64,000 bases of DNA from Micromonospora saelicesensis (GTDB taxonomy: Bacteria; Actinomycetota; Actinomycetes; Mycobacteriales; Micromonosporaceae), in contig NZ_FMCR01000003.1 of NCBI RefSeq assembly GCF_900091575.1, positions 496,001 through 560,000 on the forward strand, written 5' to 3'. Shown piece by piece: positions 33,446 to 41,933 of this stretch. Position 1 is the stretch's first letter, and every line of letters begins with the position of its first letter. Below the pieces are notes generated by a model. It saw only the letters and a list, made by a program, of their open reading frames with translations, was not told where the DNA came from and made no database searches. The translations under genes and the position numbers were made by a program.

Positions 33446-34756
33446 TCACGAATCCGTGGACGGCAGGGTGTCCATGAAGGAGCTGACCGAGAAGACCGCT
33501 CGCCCGGGGCCGGCGGGGCCGTACCCGGGCGGGCTGGACAGGCCGTGGGCGTCCATGGTCGCCCGGTAGGCCTCCAGCAGGCGGACGTGGTATTCGAGCG
33601 GCGCGCCCTGCGGGTTCGTCCGGCCCAGCGGTGTGGTGGGCTCCGGGCACCAGGTGGTGAACCGGGGCGTGATCCCCCGGGACATGAAGTAGTCAAGCCC
33701 CTCGGTGGTGGAGGCGATCGCCTCGTCGACGCTCGTGAAGCCGTGCGGGGCGGCCATCTCGACGCCCGCCACGAAGTTCGGGATCACGTTGCGCGGGCCG
33801 AAAATCTCGGCGGAGTCGAGGATGCGCCGGTGCCACTCCTCCCGGCCGACGTACCGCTCCTTGCCCGGGCAGTACAACTCGAACAGCCGCTTGTCCCACA
33901 CCTCGTAGTTGGGGTGGTAGATGCGGATTCCGTAGTCGTGGAACCGCTGCACATCGGCTCGGGGCAGCGCCTGGGCCACGACCTTGCCGATCCACCGTCC
34001 GGGAAACCGCTCCTCGATCGCCTGCGCGTACTGGCCGTAGAAGTCGGCCTCGGCCAGCCCGTTGACCTGTGAGGTGATGCTGCCACCGGTGAGCGTGTAC
34101 GCCTGCGACGCGCGGTCGACGTCGTGCCGGTTGATGATCTCCAGGGCTTCGAGGACCTCGTCGACGGGCTTGACCCCGGTGTAGGGCCGGCCGGCCTGCT
34201 TGTGCTGCCGCCAGTTGTGGTTGATGTCGCAGTACTGGCACTCCTCCTTTGCGCCGAAGTACTGGCAGACCCGGAACGCGGTGAGGTAGATGAGGTAGCC
34301 CCACTGGATCGTCGGTGCGACCTCCATCACCGACTTGCCGTTGGCGAGCGTGTGGCGGTAGTACGCCGGCATGGGGGGCAGCCCGACATCGGCGATCGGC
34401 CGCCCGTCCAGGAACAGGCGCAGTCGACCGTCGCTGTCGGTGCCGACGCGGTACGGCGAGCTGGGGTTGATGCGGACCGAAACGACGGTACGACGCAGCT
34501 CGTACGGACCCCCGGTGAGCACGATCTCCTCCGGTGGCCGGCGCAGCGCCGCCGTCCCCAACTCCGGCAGCGTCCGGTGATCGAAGGAGAAGATGAAGTA
34601 CGACTTCGGCTTGACGTCGCCGTGCTCGTTGTCGGTCAGTGCCGCGTCGTCGAAGGCGAGCCCGCCCCGCAGCAGGTCCTCCTTGAGGACCGCCTCCCGA
34701 GGCACGTGTGGAAAACGGCCCATCAACTCTTCGACGAGGTCGGTGCGCGACGTCAT
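33446..34756 (-). CDS. Radical SAM protein, unassigned subfamily
   Basis: 436 aa; ATG 34756 with GGAGG 7 nt upstream. The cluster motif is C164-x8-C173-x2-C176 (CQYFGAKEECQYC), not the usual Cx3Cx2C, within FRVCQYFGAKEECQYCDINH. An N-terminal domain of about 150 residues precedes it and PNFVAGVEMAAPHGF and GTLPS-like segments follow. It lies 61 nt behind sodN on the same strand, separated by a 9-bp hairpin. No known pathway partner is present. A role in SodN maturation is possible but not shown; it may be an unrelated enzyme. Confidence 0.82.
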   Translation of the reverse strand: MTSRTDLVEELMGRFPHVPREAVLKEDLLRGGLAFDDAALTDNEHGDVKPKSYFIFSFDHRTLPELGTAALRRPPEEIVLTGGPYELRRTVVSVRINPSSPYRVGTDSDGRLRLFLDGRPIADVGLPPMPAYYRHTLANGKSVMEVAPTIQWGYLIYLTAFRVCQYFGAKEECQYCDINHNWRQHKQAGRPYTGVKPVDEVLEALEIINRHDVDRASQAYTLTGGSITSQVNGLAEADFYGQYAQAIEERFPGRWIGKVVAQALPRADVQRFHDYGIRIYHPNYEVWDKRLFELYCPGKERYVGREEWHRRILDSAEIFGPRNVIPNFVAGVEMAAPHGFTSVDEAIASTTEGLDYFMSRGITPRFTTWCPEPTTPLGRTNPQGAPLEYHVRLLEAYRATMDAHGLSSPPGYGPAGPGRAVFSVSSFMDTLPSTDS

Positions 34757-34785
34757 GCGGTTCCTCCCGAACGCGGTACGCCGAA

Positions 34786-34807
34786 CCGGGTGGCCGGTGC
34801 CACCCGG
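34786..34807. terminator. Hairpin between sodN and the radical SAM gene
   Basis: Perfect 9-bp stem CCGGGTGGC/GCCACCCGG (34786-34794, 34799-34807) with a 4-nt loop in the 61-nt gap. It probably lowers read-through from the strongly expressed sodN. Confidence 0.6.
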
Positions 34808-34817
34808 TGCCGGCTGA

Positions 34818-35222
34818 TCAGCCCTGCTTGGTCTCCCAGAAGATCTTCGAGATCTCCTCGATCTTGCCGAGGAGCTGCTCGGCGACCGCCGGGTCCGCGG
34901 CGCCCTTCGCGCCGCCGGCACCTGCCAGCTTGGTCGCCTCGTTGAAGAGGCCGTGCAGCTGGGGGTACTTCTCGAAGTGCGGCTGCTTGAAGTAGTCGGT
35001 CCACAGGACCCAGAGGTGGTGCTTCACCAGCTCGGCTCGCTGCTCCTTGATGAGCAGCGCGCGGGTGCGAAACTCCGGGTCGTCGCTGGCCTGGTACTTC
35101 TCGGAGATCGCCTTGATCGACTCGGCCTCGATGCGAGCCTGCGCCGGGTCGTAGACGCCGCAGGGGAGGTCGCAGTGCGCGCTCGCGACGGTACGCGGGC
35201 GGAGAAGGCGGGACAGGAACAT
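34818..35222 (-). CDS. sodN: Nickel-containing superoxide dismutase
   Basis: 134 aa four-helix-bundle enzyme converting superoxide to oxygen and peroxide. The nickel hook HCDLPCGVYDP begins at residue 16 (His16, Cys17, Cys21, Tyr24), so a 15-residue leader MFLSRLLRPRTVASA must be removed to expose the N-terminal His ligand, normally by the SodX peptidase. No sodX is visible next to it. ATG 35222 has GAAGGGA upstream. The promoter has a MerR-type 19-nt spacer. Length of the mature part (119 aa) fits the family. Confidence 0.97.
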   Translation of the reverse strand: MFLSRLLRPRTVASAHCDLPCGVYDPAQARIEAESIKAISEKYQASDDPEFRTRALLIKEQRAELVKHHLWVLWTDYFKQPHFEKYPQLHGLFNEATKLAGAGGAKGAADPAVAEQLLGKIEEISKIFWETKQG

Positions 35223-35295
35223 CGGAATCCCTTCGACGGTGGTCGTTCAGCTGACGTACGTCCGGGCGCGGCGGCCCTGACGTGATCATCTAGGG

Positions 35296-35326
35296 ACGCT
35301 AGAACCTCAACCGCGCTTCATGTCAA
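35296..35326 (-). promoter_or_regulatory. MerR-type long-spacer promoter of sodN
   Basis: On the minus strand TTGACA (35321-35326) and TAGCGT (35296-35301) are separated by 19 nt, and the spacer contains an imperfect dyad with right half GGTTGAGGT. That is the arrangement of MerR-family activated promoters. The -35 overlaps the stop codon of the inositol monophosphatase gene (35323-35325). Leader about 68 nt. Confidence 0.55.
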
Positions 35327-36135
35327 GGTCGAGTCGATCGCGAGGCCTGTTTCCGGATGAGCGTCAGCAGGGCGGCGTGCGTCCGCTCGTCCGCTGCCGC
35401 GACGAGACCGTCCCCACCGGCGTGCAGCGGCTGGCCGTCGAGCCCGGTGACCACGCAGCCGGCCGCCTGGCAGAGCGCGATTCCGGCCGCGAAGTGGACG
35501 CTGTTGCCCAGGTCGTGGCGGTCCGTCACGTAGGCGGCGCGGCGACCGGCGGCCACCCAGGCCACGGCGAGGCTGGTGGAGACCACCCGCGGCCGGAACT
35601 GTTCCTGGAAGCCCTCGTCGGCGAGCATGCGGGCGGCCAGGAAGACGTCCCGGTTGGGGAAGGGCGGGTCGAGGTTGAGGTCGACCAGCGTCGACTCGGC
35701 CGACGGGAACAGTCGCTCGTCCGTCCCCGCACCCCGGACGTACGCGGCGGTGCCGTCGGTCCAGAACACCTCATCGGCGAACGGGTCCGCCGAGGCTGCC
35801 ACGGTGACGTCCGGCCCGGTGCGCAGGGCGACGTTGACCGAGGCCAGCATGGTCCGCGCGGCAAAGTTCAACGTGCCGCACAGCGGGTCGACCAGCCAGG
35901 TGCGTCCGTTGTCGCCCGTACCCGTGCGCCCGCTCTCCTCGGCCACCACGGCGTCGTCCGGACGCGCCGCGCGCAGGACGTCGAGGATGGCCTGCTCGGC
36001 CTCGACGTCGGCGGCGGTGGCGAAGTCACCGCCGGTCTTCATGATGCGCGTCAGTGCTGAGCCGTACCGGGAGCGGACAACTGCGGCTCCAGCTTCGGCC
36101 GCCTCGACAACCAGCGCTTGGTCTGTGATCGACAT
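35323..36135 (-). CDS. Inositol monophosphatase-family protein with altered metal site
   Basis: 270 aa from ATG 36135. FIG-fold motifs: GGDFATAADVEAEQ near residue 35, AEESG with Glu66-Glu67, and VDPLCGTLNF at 82-91, where the canonical DPxDGTxNF has Cys86 instead of the second Asp. The C-terminal WDxA motif is also absent (NSVHFAAG). Metal binding and hydrolysis may be changed or lost. TATGGT lies 6 nt upstream of the ATG, which fits a leaderless transcript; there is no Shine-Dalgarno. A conserved variant subfamily is possible. Confidence 0.85.
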   Translation of the reverse strand: MSITDQALVVEAAEAGAAVVRSRYGSALTRIMKTGGDFATAADVEAEQAILDVLRAARPDDAVVAEESGRTGTGDNGRTWLVDPLCGTLNFAARTMLASVNVALRTGPDVTVAASADPFADEVFWTDGTAAYVRGAGTDERLFPSAESTLVDLNLDPPFPNRDVFLAARMLADEGFQEQFRPRVVSTSLAVAWVAAGRRAAYVTDRHDLGNSVHFAAGIALCQAAGCVVTGLDGQPLHAGGDGLVAAADERTHAALLTLIRKQASRSTRP

Positions 36136-36202
36136 GCACGAACCATAGGAGCTGTGGGCAACGTCGATGACTGCCCGTACCGGGGCGTGGGCGCCGAGCG
36201 GG

Positions 36203-36718
36203 TCAGTCCGACAGTTCGATGATCGGTAGCTGACTGACAACCGCCGTCATGATCATCGGAGCGTCGCCGTCACACTGGTTGACCGAGACCGCGATCCACC
36301 GACCCCCGGTCACCGTCGGCCCCCAGACCGCCAGGTCGCCGTAACAGTCCAGGTCGCAGAGCGACTGGAACAGCGCCGGCATGGGTTCACCGGCCTGATC
36401 CCGAAACAGCGGCACCCGCATGGAGACCTTGCGGTGCGCGCCCCACCTCTGGTCCAACTCCGCTACGACCAGGGCAAGGTTCGCCTCGGCGGCATCCTCG
36501 GCCTCGTTCCATTCGGGACCGTACACACCCGTCAGGGCTTCGCTCTCCCAGAGCGGGACGATCCGAAAGCCCTCGCCTCGGGTGCCCGTCCACTCACCGG
36601 TGACCGGGTCCCCCTCGCTGACCGGCACGCCGCCCGTGGGCAGGTCCGCGGCGAGCAACGACTCGATGTCGGACACTGTCCGACCGGTGTCGAACACCTC
36701 ACCGGCCCGGCCGGTCAT
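36203..36718 (-). CDS. Hypothetical protein, 171 aa
   Basis: Not recognised. Soluble, acidic, no signal peptide or membrane segment. Codon use is typical for the genome. Notable are CDLDCYGDLAVWGP and WIAVSVNQCDGDAP in the C-terminal half, with paired cysteines near residues 119-123. Stands alone between the inositol phosphatase and a DUF1801-like gene on the same strand. Confidence 0.7.
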   Translation of the reverse strand: MTGRAGEVFDTGRTVSDIESLLAADLPTGGVPVSEGDPVTGEWTGTRGEGFRIVPLWESEALTGVYGPEWNEAEDAAEANLALVVAELDQRWGAHRKVSMRVPLFRDQAGEPMPALFQSLCDLDCYGDLAVWGPTVTGGRWIAVSVNQCDGDAPMIMTAVVSQLPIIELSD

Positions 36719-36835
36719 CGGGGGACTCGTCGTACCGCCGGCGGCCCATACCGCATCGTCCGCACCACCTGTCTCCGTCGGCTCCGGCCCTCGATCATCG
36801 CACCGTGAGCGAGTCAGCGAGGGGGCGGGCGTCGG

Positions 36836-37282
36836 TCAGGAGACCGCCGTCTGCACCAGCTCGGTGATCTTCTTCTCCACGGCCGGGCCCCACTGCTGCA
36901 ACGCGTACGCCACCGGCCAGAGGTCCCCGTCGTCGAGGTTGGCCGGGTCCTGGAAGCCCAGCGTCGAGTACCGGTAGTTGAACTTGCCGGAGTCCTGGAA
37001 GAAGACGACGATCTTGCCGTCCTCGTTCGCGTAGGCGGGCATCCCGTACCAGGTCTTCGGCGTCAGGCCCGGGGCGGCGGCGGTCACCGTCACGTGCACC
37101 CGCTCGGCGAGCGCGCGGTCCTCCGGCTCCATCTGCGCGATCCGGTCGAGGACCGCTTGCAGCCCGTCCGCCTTCTTGGCGCCCTTCTTGCCCTCGGCGC
37201 GCAGCTCGTCGGCGCGCTCCTTCATCGCGGCCCGCTCCTCGGGGCTGAAGCCGTCGGACACCTTCGTGGTCTTCGCGGACAT
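36836..37282 (-). CDS. DUF1801/YdhG-like protein
   Basis: 148 aa from ATG 37282 (GAGGGAG upstream; a longer in-frame start at 37327 lacks support). Lysine/glutamate-rich helix at residues 12-45 (SPEERAAMKERADELRAEGKK), then the DUF1801-like fold with TPKTWYGMPAYANEDGKIVVFFQ near 75-97 and YRYSTLGF. Small soluble protein; the family's biochemical function is not firmly established. Confidence 0.8.
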   Translation of the reverse strand: MSAKTTKVSDGFSPEERAAMKERADELRAEGKKGAKKADGLQAVLDRIAQMEPEDRALAERVHVTVTAAAPGLTPKTWYGMPAYANEDGKIVVFFQDSGKFNYRYSTLGFQDPANLDDGDLWPVAYALQQWGPAVEKKITELVQTAVS

Positions 37283-37491
37283 TCTCGGGCTCCCTCTCGT
37301 CGTCCAGGTCGGCGTGCTGCCGTTCACCTGGGGAAAGGCTAGGCCGCTCGGGCTCTGTCGGGCTTCTCGATTCCTGATCGGTTCGAAGCCGGACAGCAGG
37401 TGGCGGTCGTCGTACCCGTGATTTGCTGGTCAGCGTGATCGGTGGCTAGGTTGTCGACCGAAGCAGAACGACCGGTCTAGGGAGTCCCGTC

Positions 37492-38253
37492 ATGAACATC
37501 ACCGCCGATCGGATGGCGGCGGCGTACTTCGACGCCTTCGAGACGCTGTGCACTGTGACTCCGAAGGGCGGGTACGCCGAGCGGGGCACCGCCCGCGCGG
37601 GGGTGACGCAGGCCGGCGTCGCGACGCTCAACGCGGCCTACGACAGGTCCACCGAGCCCGACCTCGGGTCGCTCGACGAGATGGCGACCGAGGTCGGCGG
37701 GCAGGCCGCGCACTGGTCGATCATCGTTCGGGGCGAGGCGGACGACCAGGTCGCTGACCTCGCGGCCCGGCACGGCCTCCTCGAACGCGCCGAGCTGCCC
37801 CTGCTGGCCTGCGCGGCGGACGACCTCACCTTCCGTGCCGGCTCGACAGAGCGCCCCTCGGTGCGTCAGGTCGGCGCCGCCGAGAACGACCTCTACACCG
37901 ACGCCCTCACCCGGAGCTTCGAGGTTCCCGAGGGCCTCTTCGGATCGCTGATGGGTGGTGCGGTGCTCGACGCCGACCCCATCACCGGCTACCTGGCCGA
38001 GGAGTCCGGCCGGCCCGTCGGCACCGGACTCGGGATGCGGACCTCCGGGGTTGTCGGCGTGTTCAACATCGCCGTCGTTCCGTCCGCCCGGGGTCGTGGC
38101 CTGGGCCGGGTGATCACCGAGACGGTTCTGCGGGACGGCATCGCGGCCGGCGCGGACGCCGCCTACCTGCACACCAGCGTGATGGGTCGGCCACTCTACG
38201 AGTCGATGGGCTTCACGCTCGTGGAGACCTGGACCATGTTCCACGCGCGGTGA
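37492..38253 (+). CDS. GNAT-family N-acetyltransferase
   Basis: 253 aa; ATG with GGGAG 8 nt upstream. The C-terminal half holds the acetyl-CoA motif VVPSARGRGLGRVI (near residue 197-210), followed by AYLHTSVMGRPLYESMGF, a standard GNAT ending. The N-terminal half (1-115) is a degenerate GNAT-like or substrate domain. Substrate unknown. Precedes a TPR-protein gene by 40 nt, perhaps one transcript. Confidence 0.88.
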   Translation: MNITADRMAAAYFDAFETLCTVTPKGGYAERGTARAGVTQAGVATLNAAYDRSTEPDLGSLDEMATEVGGQAAHWSIIVRGEADDQVADLAARHGLLERAELPLLACAADDLTFRAGSTERPSVRQVGAAENDLYTDALTRSFEVPEGLFGSLMGGAVLDADPITGYLAEESGRPVGTGLGMRTSGVVGVFNIAVVPSARGRGLGRVITETVLRDGIAAGADAAYLHTSVMGRPLYESMGFTLVETWTMFHAR

Positions 38254-38293
38254 CGGACGATGTCGACCGGTGTCAGTGATGGGGGAGAAGGCC

Positions 38294-39013
38294 ATGACCT
38301 TCAGTGAGAGCGTGCGCTCGGCGTTTCGCCGAGGCGAGACCGACGCCGTGGTGCGGATGAGCGAGGCCGAGATCGAGCGGGCCCAGGCCGCCGGTGACCT
38401 GGCGGGCGAGGTGGAGGCCCGGTACAGCCTCGCCCGGGTCGCCATTCGTGGCGGTGACCTGCCGGGGGGAGAGGCACGGGCCCGGGAAGCTCTCGCGGTG
38501 GCGCTGCGCTCCGGCGACCGGGCCCTGGAGGAACGACCGAGGCACGTGCTGGCCGGCGTGGCGAGGATGTCCGGTGACCTGCTCCGCGCTCGGGACCTGT
38601 ACCGCGAGAGCATCGCGCTCAACGAGGTGCTCGGCCAACCCAAGACGGTCAACTCCGAATTCCACAACCTCGCGTTCTGCGAGTTGGGGCTGGGCAACCT
38701 GGACGTGGCCCGGACGCTGTTCGCCGAGAACCGCGAGCGGGTGTTCCACAACGGCTGGGCCGACTTCGTGCCGTACGTCTGCGTCGCTGGCGCCGCGCTC
38801 GCGACCGCCGAGGGGGACCACTCCCGCGCGGCCAGGATGATCGGTGTCGCCGATGCCGCGTTCGCGGCACTCGGCCAGGTGCCGGACCCGGACGACGCGG
38901 CGGACCTCGCCAGGATGCGCGCCGCCGCGACCGAGGCGCTGGGCCCGGGCGACTTCGACGAGCAGTACGCCGTGGGCCAGCACCTCGAACCGCGGGCGGC
39001 GTTCGACGCCTAG
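38294..39013 (+). CDS. Tetratricopeptide-repeat protein
   Basis: 239 aa from ATG 38294 (GGAG 8 nt upstream; in-frame GTG 38270 and ATG 38279 are alternatives). Helical repeats with [40 protein letters not shown] and [18 protein letters not shown] are TPR-like. No DNA-binding or enzymatic domain; resembles the C-terminal TPR part of SARP/LuxR-type regulators standing alone. Its stop overlaps the convergent F420 reductase stop by 4 nt. Confidence 0.8.
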   Translation: MTFSESVRSAFRRGETDAVVRMSEAEIERAQAAGDLAGEVEARYSLARVAIRGGDLPGGEARAREALAVALRSGDRALEERPRHVLAGVARMSGDLLRARDLYRESIALNEVLGQPKTVNSEFHNLAFCELGLGNLDVARTLFAENRERVFHNGWADFVPYVCVAGAALATAEGDHSRAARMIGVADAAFAALGQVPDPDDAADLARMRAAATEALGPGDFDEQYAVGQHLEPRAAFDA

Positions 39014-39726
39014 GCCGCGTCGGGCGAGGTCGAGGCTCGGGCGGCGGTGATGATCCGTCCCCGCTCCGAGTCGGGGAAGCGGTCGAGCATGGCGCGTACC
39101 TCGTCGGCGCTCACGTTGGCGCCGAACAACTCGCTGCCCGGTTCGAGTCGTACCCCCTCGGCCAACGGGCCGGCGACGACCGGATCGAAGCCGAGCGCGT
39201 CCACCAGGCCCGCGACCTCGGTGAGGTCGGCGTCGTCGTCGCCGGCGATCGCGATGGCCTTGCGGCCGGTCGCCCCCGCCGGCCGGGCCTCGTCCTCCAG
39301 GTCGTGATAGCCCATGTGGTTGAACGCCTTCACGACGCGTGAGCCGGACAGGAACGCCTGGACGGTCTCGCTCGACGAGGTACGCGGGTTGGTGAGGTCG
39401 TCGCGGATGCCGTCGATCTCCCACCAGTAGTTCATGGCATCGACGACCAGCTTGCCGCGCAACGCCTCGGCGGGAACGCCGCGGTACTTGCCCAGAGGCA
39501 GGGCGAGGATGACGACGTCGGCGTCTGCCGCCGCGTCGACCGCCGTGGTGGCCTCGGCCCCCGGGGCGAGGACCTCGACGGTGAGGGCGATCTTCGCCGG
39601 GTCGCCGGAGCCGGCCACCCGTACCCGGTAGCCGGCGGCGACGGCGAGCCGGGCGAGCACCGTGCCCACCTTGCCGGCCCCGAGGATGCCGAGGGTCGCC
39701 GGCCGGCTCCGGTCGATGTCGTTCAT
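39010..39726 (-). CDS. NADPH-dependent F420 reductase-like protein
   Basis: 238 aa Rossmann protein. The N-terminal motif [16 protein letters not shown] (residues 13-28) and DAMNYWWE / VKAFNHMGY segments match the NADP:F420 oxidoreductase (Fno/NpdG) family, which moves hydride between NADPH and the deazaflavin F420. Its neighbours on the same strand are two luciferase-like monooxygenases, a family that often uses F420, so reduced cofactor supply is a sensible role. Convergent overlap with the TPR gene. Confidence 0.85.
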   Translation of the reverse strand: MNDIDRSRPATLGILGAGKVGTVLARLAVAAGYRVRVAGSGDPAKIALTVEVLAPGAEATTAVDAAADADVVILALPLGKYRGVPAEALRGKLVVDAMNYWWEIDGIRDDLTNPRTSSSETVQAFLSGSRVVKAFNHMGYHDLEDEARPAGATGRKAIAIAGDDDADLTEVAGLVDALGFDPVVAGPLAEGVRLEPGSELFGANVSADEVRAMLDRFPDSERGRIITAARASTSPDAA

Positions 39727-39753
39727 GTCGTCCTCTCGCTTGGAAAGTGCTGA

Positions 39754-40782
39754 TCAGGCCAGCAGTTCGCGGACCATGGGGATCACCTTCGAGCCGTAGA
39801 GTTCCACGGCGCGCATCCGGGCGCTGGCCGGCTGCGCTCCGGCCGAGTAGATGAGGTCGAACCGGCCGACGCCGAGGCTGCGGATCGCACGGGCCATCCG
39901 GCGGGCCACCGTCTCCGGTGAACCGATGTAGAGGGAGCCGTTCTCCACCTCGGAGTCGAACTCCTGACGGCGGATCGGGGGCCAACCCCGCAGTTTGCCG
40001 ATCCGGTCTCGCATGATCCGGTAGTGCGGCCAGTAGATCTCCTTGGCCTGCTCGTCGGTGTCGGCGATGAACCCCGGCGAGTGCATGCCGACCGGATGCG
40101 CGGTGGTACCGAGCTGATCGGCCGCCCGGCGGTACAGGTCGATGTAGGGCGCGAAGCGCTCGGGGGCGCCGCCGATGATGGCGAGCATGAGTGGCAGCCC
40201 GTACTGGGCGGTGCGGACGACCGACTGCGGCGAGCCACCCACACCGACCCAGGTGTCCAGGTGACCCGATTCGGTCTTCGGGAACACGTCGGCGTTCTCC
40301 AGTGGGGCACGCAGGGTGCCGCTCCAGGTGACCGGCTTCTCGTCCAGCAACTTGACGAACAGTTCGATCTTCTCCTCGAACAGCGTGTCGTAGTCGCGCA
40401 GGTCGTAGCCGAAGAGCGGGAACGACTCGGTGAACGAGCCGCGACCGAGGATGACCTCGGCTCGGCCGTTCGACAGCGCGTCCACTGTGGCGAAGCGCTG
40501 GAACACCCGTACCGGGTCGTCCGAACTCAGCACTGTCACACCGGAGGCCAACCGGATCCGCGAGGTGCGGGTGGCGATTCCGGCCAGCACCGTCTCCGGC
40601 GTGGAGACCGAGTACTCCGGCCGGTGGTGCTCGCCGAGGGCGATGACGTCGACCCCGAGTTGGTCGGCGAGCACGGCCTCGTCGACGACCTGCCGGATCG
40701 CCGCCGCGTGGGAGACGAGCTTGCCGGCGTCGTCCTGCGGTACGTCGCCGAAGGTGTCCAGGCCGAACAGCAGATCAGACAT
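39754..40782 (-). CDS. LLM-class (luciferase-like) flavin/F420-dependent oxidoreductase
   Basis: 342 aa TIM-barrel; ATG 40782 with AAGGAG 8 nt upstream. Family segments: GVDVIALGEHHRPEYS near residue 42, RIRLASGVTVLSSDDPVRV near 75, and VGVGGSPQSVVRTAQYGLPLMLAI near 172. Overlaps the upstream paralogue by 8 nt and clearly derives from the same ancestor. Cofactor FMN or F420 not decidable; the Fno-like gene beside it favours F420. Confidence 0.9.
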   Translation of the reverse strand: MSDLLFGLDTFGDVPQDDAGKLVSHAAAIRQVVDEAVLADQLGVDVIALGEHHRPEYSVSTPETVLAGIATRTSRIRLASGVTVLSSDDPVRVFQRFATVDALSNGRAEVILGRGSFTESFPLFGYDLRDYDTLFEEKIELFVKLLDEKPVTWSGTLRAPLENADVFPKTESGHLDTWVGVGGSPQSVVRTAQYGLPLMLAIIGGAPERFAPYIDLYRRAADQLGTTAHPVGMHSPGFIADTDEQAKEIYWPHYRIMRDRIGKLRGWPPIRRQEFDSEVENGSLYIGSPETVARRMARAIRSLGVGRFDLIYSAGAQPASARMRAVELYGSKVIPMVRELLA

Positions 40783-41824
40783 GGTTGGGCTCCTTAGCCA
40801 GCAGCTCCCGGACCCGCGGCGCGACCTCACTGCCCAGCAGTTGGATGGTGCGCGCGCGTGCCTCACGGGGCAGGTGCATGATGTCGTACTTCAGGTCGAA
40901 GCGGCTCAGTCGCAGGTCGCGAGCGACCTTGGCGATCTTCTGCGCCACCGTCTCGGGCGAACCGACGAAGAGCGCCCCGTGGTCGATCTCGGCCTCGTAG
41001 CGCGCGCGGTCCGGTTTGTAGAAGCCGCGTTCGGCGGCCAGGGCCGCCACGACCGGCTGCCAGTATCGCCACCACGTCTCCACCGCCTCCTCGTCGGTGT
41101 CTGCGACAAGGCCGAGTGAGTGCTGCCCGATTGGCTGCAGGGTATGCCCGAATTGTTCGAGCGCCCTGGTGTAGAGGTCGACGTGGCCGGCGAAGCGCTG
41201 GGGGCGCCCGCCGATGATCGCGAGCATCAGTGGAAGTCCGTGCCGGGCGGCGCGGATGACCGAATTGGGGCTTCCCCCGACACCGATCCAGGTCGGGATA
41301 CCGCCGGGCTGCATCCGTGGGTGCAGCCGCTGCGCTGTCAGTGGGGTTCGTACCGTGCCGGACCAGGTGACCGGTTCGTCCTGCTGAAGCCGCAGGAAGA
41401 GGTCGAGCTTCTCCTCGAACAACCGCTCGTAGTCGGCCAGGTCGTAACCGAACAGCGGAAACGACTCGGTAGCGGATGCGCGCCCGAGGACAATCTGGGC
41501 GCGGCCGTCGGAGACGGCGTCGAGGGTGGAGAACTCGTGGTAGAGCCGTACCGGGTCGTTGGTGCTGAGCACGGTGACCGAGGTGCCGAGGCGAATTCGC
41601 TCGGTCGCCGTCGCGGCCGCGGCCAGCAGCACGGGTGTGGCCGAGTCGTTGTGGCCCTCGCGGTAGTGCTCACCGACGCTGAACACGTCGAGCCCGGCCG
41701 ACTCGGCGAGCCGTGCCTCGTCCACGAGTAGCCGTACGGTCTCGGCGTCGCTCAGGACCCGGTCGCCGTCGGTGGCCACCTCCCCGAACGAGTTGAGCCC
41801 CAGCTCGAAGTCTGCAGCTGCCAT
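40775..41824 (-). CDS. LLM-class (luciferase-like) oxidoreductase, tandem paralogue
   Basis: 349 aa; same architecture as the next gene: GLDVFSVGEHYREGHNDS near residue 44, RIRLGTSVTVLSTNDPVRL near 77, IGVGGSPNSVIRAARHGLPL near 173. First gene of the minus-strand F420 cluster. Divergent from a MarR regulator; the shared 109-bp gap carries two perfect TTGAC/GTCAA sites, so it is probably under MarR control. Confidence 0.9.
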   Translation of the reverse strand: MAAADFELGLNSFGEVATDGDRVLSDAETVRLLVDEARLAESAGLDVFSVGEHYREGHNDSATPVLLAAAATATERIRLGTSVTVLSTNDPVRLYHEFSTLDAVSDGRAQIVLGRASATESFPLFGYDLADYERLFEEKLDLFLRLQQDEPVTWSGTVRTPLTAQRLHPRMQPGGIPTWIGVGGSPNSVIRAARHGLPLMLAIIGGRPQRFAGHVDLYTRALEQFGHTLQPIGQHSLGLVADTDEEAVETWWRYWQPVVAALAAERGFYKPDRARYEAEIDHGALFVGSPETVAQKIAKVARDLRLSRFDLKYDIMHLPREARARTIQLLGSEVAPRVRELLAKEPNHV

Positions 41825-41876
41825 CGTCTCCTCCTCGGTGCAATCCGCCGGTGACCCACGGGAGCGGACCTACCGG

Positions 41877-41917
41877 TTGACGTGTCAATGATGCTAACTT
41901 GGCGATTGACACGTCAA
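41877..41917. promoter_or_regulatory. Pair of inverted MarR-type operator sites
   Basis: TTGACGTGTCAA (41877-41888) and its exact reverse complement TTGACACGTCAA (41906-41917), centre to centre 29 bp, in the gap between the divergent LLM and MarR genes. The TTGAC halves can also act as -35 elements facing both ways. Fits autoregulation plus control of the monooxygenase operon. Confidence 0.7.
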
Positions 41918-41933
41918 TTCCCAGGAGAGTGAG

